Below are positions 1 through 7,137 of a stretch of 64,000 nt of DNA, in pieces (position 1 is the first letter of the stretch; each line of letters opens with the position of its first letter). The translations under genes and the position numbers were made by a program. The stretch is from Schizochytrium sp. CCTCC M209059 (taxonomy: Eukaryota; Sar; Bigyra; Thraustochytrida; Thraustochytriidae): the NCBI GenBank assembly GCA_000818945.1, contig KN805374.1, positions 158,439-222,438 on the forward strand, written 5' to 3'. The notes below the pieces were generated by a model, which ran no database searches, was not told the DNA's origin, and saw only the letters and a program-made list of their open reading frames with translations.

Positions 1-626
1 TTGGCTTCGACCTTGATCTCAAACTCGCCGACGATGAGCTTTTTAGCTTGCTCCTTAGCTTGCTCCTCGACCTTGTCTTCGACCTTGTCCTTGTCCTCGT
101 CCTCGACCTTGTCCTCGACCTCGACCTCGTCCTCGTCCTCGTCCTCGACCTCGTCCTCGATCTCGACCTCGTCCTCGTCCTCGACCTCGTCCTCGACCTC
201 GTCCTCGTCCTCGACCTCGACCTTGACCTCGTCCTCGACCTCGTCCTCGACCTCGTCCTCGACCTCGACCTCTTCCTCGACCTCGTCCTCCTCCTCGTCC
301 TCGACCTCGCTGTCGATCAGCTTTTCATCTTGCTCCTCGACCTTGCCCTCGACCTTGTTCTCAATCTGTTCCTCAGCCAGATCCTTGATCTGCTCCTTGG
401 TCTGCTCCTCGACTTGTTTCTCGACCTTGCTCTCAACCTGGTCATCATCTTCGTCGGTCTCGTTGCTCATCATCTCTCCTGATGTTTCTTCTTCTACCAT
501 GAGACTTGTCGTAGCAATCACAGCCTCTTCTTCTGTACCAGAAATCTCGGAAGCCAAATCGAGATGTTTGTTTTCCTCCACAATGTTCTCATTTGCGGTG
601 AGAGTGTCCGCGAACACTTCACTCAT
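1..626 (-). CDS. Acidic Glu/Val/Lys/Asp repeat protein, C-terminus cut off by the window edge
   Basis: On the minus strand an ATG at 626-624 opens a frame that stays free of stops to base 1, so at least 208 residues are encoded and the C-terminus lies outside the window. The first 60 or so residues are ordinary in composition (start M-S-E-V-F-A-D-T). The rest is low-complexity: K-V-E-E-Q, E-D-E-V and E-V-E-D units built from GAG, GAC, GTC and AAG codons. It leaves the repeat near the edge with K-K-L-I-V-G-E-F-E-I-K-V. The opposite-strand frames of this repeat read as Ser/Thr-rich or Leu/Asp-rich nonsense. The minus frame is preferred because it continues with normal composition on both sides of the repeat. 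It is probably a disordered or coiled acidic protein. I do not recognise a family. Confidence 0.6.
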   Translation of the reverse strand, partial: MSEVFADTLTANENIVEENKHLDLASEISGTEEEAVIATTSLMVEEETSGEMMSNETDEDDDQVESKVEKQVEEQTKEQIKDLAEEQIENKVEGKVEEQDEKLIDSEVEDEEEDEVEEEVEVEDEVEDEVEDEVKVEVEDEDEVEDEVEDEDEVEIEDEVEDEDEDEVEVEDKVEDEDKDKVEDKVEEQAKEQAKKLIVGEFEIKVEA

Positions 627-3483
627 GACGAAGACTAGTTTGTTTGCTTGCGTAGAATTCTATCAATCGTACAGTCTTTGTCCCCACTTGGTTTGAAGTT
701 GCAGGATTGGTGACGTCTTGATCTCGTTTTGCTGCTCCAGTTGCGCTGCTCGCCCATCCCGCTATCCTTGCCATACGAGTCAGTGGCAATCATGATCCAG
801 TCCGTTAAGCAGACATGAGCCCAGACCCAAATTTAACATGGACTGATCAGCGGTGACTGATCAAGTCCAAGATCTAGAATGGACTCTCCAACGCGCGAGA
901 AGGTCTGGCCTGTCGTCCGCGCGTCATCGAGTGCTCTTGGACTGTGCGAAATAATATAGACGTGGGGATTGTTGCAGCAACAATCTCTCGTCTTTGCTCC
1001 AGGCGCCGCGGGGTTGCACTTAATGGACCGAGCAGAACCTTGGACGCTCTCGAGATACCCTTACCAGGGTCTTCGATGGGACACCATCAATCGTCTTACG
1101 ACTTGAAGTCTGAGAGCTCCCCAGATGTGTCAGAGATGCAACGTTGATGCTTCCGCGCGGCGGTCGAGTCCATTATGCGTGCGATGGGTACGATACAGCG
1201 CGTGCTGCGCCAGCGAAAGATCGCAGCGCGGGACGTCCGCGTCCTGGCCCTATTCAAGAGATGTTCCTGTAGTCTCTCAAAAGAGCGCGAGACCGCGAAA
1301 CTTGAAAACCAAAAGCATAAGGAAAGAAAGAAAAAGGAAGAAAAAATTAGCTGTGGGGCATCAGTTCCGGAGGAGACGGTTGCAGCTCTGTCTGTCCGAG
1401 TGGATGCATCGAAGCATTGACAGTAGTAGAGCATTCCGAGCTCGTCAGGAGTTCTCTTCTAGCGAGATGGATTGGGCAGGCACTCTCGCTCACGCGCCCA
1501 CGTCGCAGATGTCAATCGAAGCATCAATCGGCGCGGCCTCCACTGGCGAAGAAATCATGTAATGTCCTGGTCAGCTGTGATGAATACGTTGATGAGCAAT
1601 TGTGACCATGGGCTGGGCAGCTGTGCTCAAAGTTAGCTTCCTAGCATTGGATTCGTCACGCGCTGCACGATCTGAGCGCGGACGATTGCAGGCCTACTGT
1701 CCTATGTCTCACGACGACTGGATTTGCCGTGACACTGGCTGGTCAGCTGTAATGAATGCGTTGATGAGCAATTGTGACCATGGGCTGGGCAGCTGTGCTC
1801 AAAGTTAGCTTCCTAGCATTGGATTCGTCACGCGCTGCACGATCTGAGCGCGGACGATTGCAGGCCTACTGTCCTATGTCTCACGACGACTGGATTTGCC
1901 GCGACACTGGCAAGGGCGAGTTTTGGAAGAGAAACGTTGGCTGGCCGACCTCCTCGAGCCGTCCTTACCTTGACTTTGAAGAACGAAGCCCTCGAAGGTG
2001 TTGGAAGCTAGGAGTCAGCTATCCAGGATTGATCCGCTACAGGCGCCTGTCAGCCGCAAACGTCAGGCCTAACAAGATCGCGCGCACGTGCATCGGCTCC
2101 GTACGGTCAAGACGCGCGACACGCGCACGCTGCAACACACATAACGCCGCGCGCGCGGCACGGCCGGCCGCGGCCCGTGCGGCCTGCCCGACCGCCGCGC
2201 GCGCCGACTATCTGACTGACGCGCGCGCGCGCGGCACAAAGAGTGCGTCGTGCCAGGCGCGGCCATTACGGGCATGCCATGCTCAGGCAAGGATGGCCAG
2301 CGCGAGCCTGACCGTACAGGCCGACGACTCAAAACTTGCAGCTCCTTTGCCGCCCGCGCAGTCAGACGTTCGGTCGCACTGCCCGACAGCCTGCTGCGCG
2401 GCGCTCTCTCGATAGCAATTCCTCAACGTCAAAATTCAATCAATCATCTTCAGCATCAATAAGAAGGTGCCATGCAGGACACTTGACTGAGCCTTGATCT
2501 TGGACAAAGCTTTTTCAATTTGCACATTGGAAAGGCATTTTGATTTGATGTTTAGGCAAGTTGACATTTGATTCTAGATCCTGTTTTACGGAAATCAGGT
2601 AGTGCTGTGGATAACATTGGATAGCGGCCCTAGCGACGGATGCGGACTAGCATATCCTGACCGTCCCCGATGCGCGCTGCATAAACCATTCGTTGGAGCC
2701 TTGGTTTTGGATCCAGCTTCCATTGAAAACTGCGTCGGGCAGCCATGACCATATACGAGAATGGACCGCTCCGTGGCTCAATCTAGAAGCTGGCAACTGC
2801 TTCTGATGATTGGAAAACAGTTAGTGCCATTGATTGTAATTGCTAGCGGATCCAGCGACGGAAGTGGACTCTTGAAATTTCACTGACGGGCCTCGAGATG
2901 GGGCCTGACCTGGAATCGCTTCGTCACTGGAGAATCCAAAGGTCCTGTTTGTCGTGCGGAAACTCTTTCCCTGCATGTATTTCCTCACGATTCATGAAAT
3001 GGACTGCATCTTTGATTTATTTCTGCTAAGGCAATCCTTTTGCTCCAGCCTGACGAATTTGCGCATCCATTTCTTTACAATCCGCGCGCCTCGCCAGTAT
3101 GAATTGCACCAAGAATGAGCCGTGCTACTGTTTCCCAGAGATTTAACTCGTTTCTTGCAGCTATCCGGGCTGCTCTGGCCAGTTGCATGCATTGGATTGA
3201 TACGAGAGCTCAGAAACACACGTAAAGAAAGACGCGATCGCCTCTCGCCGACGTTAGCATCATCGTGAATCTTTTTCAGACCACCAAGGCAGTTTACTAA
3301 TCTTATTAGATAAATCTTATCGTTTCCAAAAAGCGTTGCTTGCAATCTTTCGCACTACGGTACTGCATGAGAAAGTCGGTCTACCTTCGAAGCTGTCGTC
3401 CATGAGGTGCGGGTGAATATGCAAAGGTTCTGGCTCATGTTATGGTCGTGAAACCGAAAGACAGACCATCTAGGCTGGTCGTC
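627..3483. other. Gene-poor, repeat-bearing stretch
   Basis: No frame here gives a recognisable protein. The stretch holds a 172-bp tandem duplication at 1568-1911, a CG-rich alternating purine-pyrimidine block near 2090-2240, and two diverged direct copies of about 80 bp beginning near 2590 and 2812, which share GTAGTGC/TTAGTGC and AGCGACGGA motifs. A 117-codon minus frame at 2992-3345 has no motif I know. The region may be a decayed mobile element, but nothing diagnostic (transposase, reverse transcriptase, terminal repeats) is visible. Confidence 0.5.
1568..1911. repeat. Tandem duplication, two units of 172 bp
   Basis: The units 1568-1739 and 1740-1911 begin TGGTCAGCTGT and end GACACTGGC. 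They differ at only a few bases (for example GATGAATACG against AATGAATGCG). High identity and exact abutment suggest a recent unequal exchange or slippage duplication in non-coding DNA. Confidence 0.85.
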
Positions 3484-4461
3484 TCAAGGCGAGTACTCTG
3501 CAGGGAAATCAGTCTTGCCCTCCCAGGTGCCCCACGTTCCAAAGGGGAAAAACATCCAGGTCGTGCGCTGATACTCCTTGTAGTTTTCGTACTTTTTGGC
3601 GCTCAGACTCTCTGAAAAGAGAGCGGAAGGTGTAAAGAGCGAGACTAGCATCACCCAGCCAAACATTGACCAATGAATCAGAGCTTGGGGCAAGGGCTCG
3701 CCGTTCTGCACGCGAACGTTGACAGAAAAGAGGTAGAAAACGATCCAAATCGCCTGCTCAGCCGCATAGTTCGGGTGCCGGCACAGCGAGAAGAGCTGCG
3801 AGCTGAAAAATCCATCTCGGAGCGCAGGCGGCTTGGTCGAGTCGCGCAGACGCTCGTGCTTGTTCTTTTCATTCTGAAATGCCTGGTGCTGCTCGTCCGC
3901 CATGGACTCGATCGCGATCAAGGCCAAAACGCCCAGAGTGATGGCAAAGTCCCAGCGGTTCAGCGGCACGTTCGCGCCTTCCTTTGCGACTACGAACACA
4001 GGCATAGCTTGGCCCAAGAGAATAACGTGGCAGTAGCCCGCAATGAAAAGCAAGTCAAAGAGCACAAAGAGGAAAGGGTACTGTCCCTGATGCAGCAACT
4101 TGCGCACGTGCACCCAGCGATAGTCCTCTCGACCTTCCCAGGGCGGCCAGCTGTAGCCCCCATGACGAGTGAAGTTGAGTGTGAGCCGAGTTCCCCAAAT
4201 GGTCGCCAACAAGGCCATCAGCAGCGTCCTCGCGTTCGACATGTTCGAGTAAATCTCGATTACCCAGGCATATACTACAGGCATGATGCTCCACAACTTG
4301 TCCGTCTGCGACAAGTTGTCCGTGAGCTCTGCGGTCACAAAGCACACCGCGATCGTTGAAATGCAGATGAACGCGCACATCCGCAAGCCATCGTCCGCGC
4401 CGGTGTCGCTCAGACCGAGGTACTTGGCCAAGCCCGGGAAGGCCTCGTCAAAGGGCGTCAT
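3484..4461 (-). CDS. DUF1295 / steroid-5-alpha-reductase-like membrane protein
   Basis: A 325-residue polytopic membrane protein. The hydrophobic segments and the C-terminal signature F-S-L-C-R-H-P-N-Y-A-A-E-Q are those of the DUF1295 family (PF06966), which is related to the C-terminal domain of 3-oxo-5-alpha-steroid 4-dehydrogenases and isoprenylcysteine methyltransferases. Members act in ER-type membranes on lipids, but the substrate of most is unknown. I chose the ATG at 4461 (M-T-P-F-D-E-A-F): the frame stays open further upstream to 4617, but that extension is Arg-rich low-complexity translation. The conserved Arg-His-Pro-Asn-Tyr motif, thought to contact NADPH in relatives, is intact. 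The C-terminus ends F-P-A-E-Y-S-P. No introns are needed. Confidence 0.8.
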   Translation of the reverse strand: MTPFDEAFPGLAKYLGLSDTGADDGLRMCAFICISTIAVCFVTAELTDNLSQTDKLWSIMPVVYAWVIEIYSNMSNARTLLMALLATIWGTRLTLNFTRHGGYSWPPWEGREDYRWVHVRKLLHQGQYPFLFVLFDLLFIAGYCHVILLGQAMPVFVVAKEGANVPLNRWDFAITLGVLALIAIESMADEQHQAFQNEKNKHERLRDSTKPPALRDGFFSSQLFSLCRHPNYAAEQAIWIVFYLFSVNVRVQNGEPLPQALIHWSMFGWVMLVSLFTPSALFSESLSAKKYENYKEYQRTTWMFFPFGTWGTWEGKTDFPAEYSP

Positions 4462-5117
4462 CTTCTGCCCCGCTCGCTGCCGGTCTCGCTTCCTTTCCTG
4501 CCCGTTTGCGCTCTCGCCCCGGAGCCGCCTGCGTGTCACGCGTGCCTCTCGCTGCGTGCTCGCGCTCGCGTCCTCTTGCCCTCTCGCGCCTCGCGCTTGC
4601 AGACAGCTCCTCTCCAATCGCGGTCTGCCGGTGGCGAAGCTCTGCTCGCGAGATCTCGCCGCTCATTTTCTTGAGGAAAAAGTAAATAACGTTCATGGAA
4701 AAAACCAGGCCCCCCCTGCTATGCTATGTTCATACTAGGTACGCTTGGGTAGGGCCTCAGAAGATGGACACTCTCCGTGGAAAAATCTAGACGGAGCGCG
4801 ATCACGAGATCGCGGGTCTCGCCGCTCTTGACGAGAGTGCGTTCGAGACGCTTCGATCAGCAGGATTAGAAAAAGCTCAACATTCCCCTCTGAGAAAGCA
4901 CGTTCACTGCATTGCCTTGTTGAAGAGAAGGGGGGGGGGGGGGGGGGCTTTCCGTGTTCTGAACGGTCGGGGGGAGCTGCTGTCTTAAACATCGTCAGAG
5001 ATTTCGCACAGGGGAAATAATGGCATATACTATTGTAAGACGGCAACAAAATTGACTACACTCATCATTGTACGCAAGCAGTTTACAATAAAGGAGAAAA
5101 GGAAAAGATACCGACCC
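4462..5117. other. Intergenic, with an 18-base poly-G run
   Basis: Holds the upstream region of the DUF1295-like gene and the 3' side of the next minus-strand gene. A run of 18 G lies at 4930-4947. I see no supported gene. Confidence 0.6.
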
Positions 5118-6542
5118 TTAGGCACTGCGACGACGAAATCCTAGCGCCTGGGAAACAATGTACTGGTACTTGCGCTCGTGCTCACGAATGAGCAATGGGA
5201 CGTCTTGCACAAGAACACGTTCAAATCCTAGAGAATCCATGAGCGCAGTAACCTTTTCCTCGCCTGGGTCAAGCCACTTATCGCGAGACGTAAAATTTTC
5301 CATCCAGGAATAAGGCGACACAATGAGAATCACACTCTGCGGCGCCATGAGAAACGATAGCTGCTGCAAGCAAGCTGCTGGATCTGGAAGCCTGCAAAGA
5401 AGGTTCGCAAGCAGTGCCGCATGGTATGGAGCCGAGGTCGAGGTAGCCGAGATTGAACCGAGATCACAAGCGTCGCCGGTGGAGAACTCTACGCGCGCCC
5501 GTCGCACATTCGCATCGAGCTCTACCGCGATAGTTCGGCTCTCACCTCCCTCGACAGCGAGGTGAAAGTCACACTTTGCCCCGGAAAAGGCATCGCGAAG
5601 TGCTTTAGCTCGAGCAATAAAGCTCGATGATTTGTCGATTCCGAGTGTTTGCGCAAAGATTTTGGAGAGTTCAAAAGAAGCCCCGCCAACGGCACATCCA
5701 AGATCGAGAGCGCGCATTTTGGCCAGCGCTACTTTTCCGCCAAGTACTTGGGCAGCGAGATCCACCAAGAGCTGTGCGCAACGGACCGGAAAAGCCACTG
5801 CGTGCATTGGTGCGTTCTCGTGAGATCGCACACTCTGATCGCCACCAAAGTGAAGCGACATGTACTGGTCCACGAGCGTTGTGGTCTCGTACACGTCACT
5901 CTCCACATCGATATCGGGCGCCAAGCAGAGCGCCGGCAACATTTTCATTGCTTCCTCATCCGAGGCATTCCAATGAAGCTCGTGCTCCTCAAAGGCCTCT
6001 GCATAAGCTACTCGTTTGTACCCCAGAGATTCAAAGAGCGCCAAGGATGGGGCATTTGCAGCACCAATTTTGGCCACGAAACGCCCGAGCTTGAGCACAT
6101 CAATGCCGTAGCGCATCATAAGCAAGAGAGACTCACTAGCTAATTTTTTGCGTCGCGCACTCTTTTCTGCAATCATGATCTCGATCTCGGCACTAGGGGG
6201 TGCTTTGCTATCGCTGCTGCCCTCCTCCCCGTCAGACGTTTCGTCACCCTCTTGCAAAAACAAGTTCGTGTCGCCGACCATCTTGTCCAAAACTTGCGAG
6301 TCAAGTGACATTGCATCTTCGCTCTCGCTCGCGTCCAAAATGATAAACGTGCACTTGGCGTCGTCATCGCGCCAGCTAGCCTGCATCTCGTACTCTTCCT
6401 CGACCGAGAGCGGCTCTGACGCGGTCGCCTCGAGAAGGGCCGCGTCCTTCATCCAGTCGTGATACTTTTCGACATGTTGCCGTCGATACGGCACAAGTAC
6501 CACCCGCTCGCCGACAAGCCGCGTTTCCCAGTTCGTCCGCAT
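5118..6542 (-). CDS. NAT9-like acetyltransferase domain fused to an ovothiol-type (OvoA C-terminal-like) methyltransferase
   Basis: 474 residues, single exon. Residues 1-190 match N-acetyltransferase 9 along their length: start M-R-T-N-W-E-T-R-L-V-G, then E-K-Y-H-D-W-M, A-S-E-P-L-S, C-T-F-I-I-L-D, M-V-G-D-T-N-L-F-L and F-E-S-L-G-Y. Residues about 226-468 match the C-terminal methyltransferase of the ovothiol enzyme OvoA (putative 4-mercaptohistidine N1-methyltransferase): L-H-F-G-G, F-P-V-R-C-A, SAM motif I L-D-L-G-C-A-V-G-G-A-S-F-E-L (279-292), G-D-A-C-D-L (356-361), S-P-Y-S-W and D-V-P-L-L-I-R-E. The SAM site looks intact. The acetyl-CoA loop does not: where NAT9 has Arg-Gly-x-Gly-x-Gly, this protein reads R-R-K-K-L-A (130-135). 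The sulfoxide-synthase and DinB parts of OvoA are absent. The methyltransferase assignment is strong at family level; the substrate is inferred. Confidence 0.85.
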   Translation of the reverse strand: MRTNWETRLVGERVVLVPYRRQHVEKYHDWMKDAALLEATASEPLSVEEEYEMQASWRDDDAKCTFIILDASESEDAMSLDSQVLDKMVGDTNLFLQEGDETSDGEEGSSDSKAPPSAEIEIMIAEKSARRKKLASESLLLMMRYGIDVLKLGRFVAKIGAANAPSLALFESLGYKRVAYAEAFEEHELHWNASDEEAMKMLPALCLAPDIDVESDVYETTTLVDQYMSLHFGGDQSVRSHENAPMHAVAFPVRCAQLLVDLAAQVLGGKVALAKMRALDLGCAVGGASFELSKIFAQTLGIDKSSSFIARAKALRDAFSGAKCDFHLAVEGGESRTIAVELDANVRRARVEFSTGDACDLGSISATSTSAPYHAALLANLLCRLPDPAACLQQLSFLMAPQSVILIVSPYSWMENFTSRDKWLDPGEEKVTALMDSLGFERVLVQDVPLLIREHERKYQYIVSQALGFRRRSA

Positions 6543-7137
6543 CCTTCTGCCGGCCGTCGGGTCCTATCTCGCCACGGGGGGCGCGCCGCCTCGTCTTCTC
6601 TCACGCGCTTTCAGCTTTCTTGCTTTGGTTTTGCGCACGAAAACCTTTGGACGAGAAGTGCACGCACGCGTTTGTGGCTTGCTTCAAGTTGTCGGCTTGT
6701 GATATACCATGGGTGGTGAGGGAAGAGAGGGGCGAGGAGAAAGATTGCGGCAGGCCCGCCGAGCAAACGACGCCACCTTTCAAAGTTGCTGGCCCTTGTG
6801 AGGTGGAAATGGTTCTGGCCCTCGACCGCTATCTCGCTTAGACCCCAGTAATTATTATTTTTAAATAGAAAATCAAAGAGATACCTATTTCAACGAAATA
6901 CCTAGAGACTGCGATATTGAGTCTCTCCTCCGAGTCCTCCTACGACCTTTAGGCCTATAATGAAAACAAAAGCATGTCTTACGTTCTTATAATGTACAGG
7001 AAACTGAAATCTCCCTCTCTCTTTCTCTCTCTTGTGCCTCTCTCTTCTTATAGTGGCCCTCCAACTCCGCCTTCCCACCACCACCACCACTCCTTGACGT
7101 GACCGCGAGCAAGGGAGCTAGCTTCTAGTGTCTCATC
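6543..7137. other. Intergenic, promoter side of the NAT9-methyltransferase gene
   Basis: Between two minus-strand genes. An AT-rich patch lies at 6850-6880 and a CT-rich tract at 7010-7050. I see no gene. Confidence 0.5.

Noticed and set aside
1..696. Plus-strand Ser/Thr-rich and Leu/Asp-rich open frames
   Set aside because: They are antisense readings of the acidic repeat gene; composition outside the repeat is not protein-like.
2992..3345. 117-codon minus frame as a gene or transposon fragment
   Set aside because: No motif of a known family and no flanking repeats; kept only as part of the gene-poor stretch.
5627..6143. Plus-strand frames opposite the NAT9-methyltransferase gene
   Set aside because: Shadows of a well-conserved minus-strand coding region.
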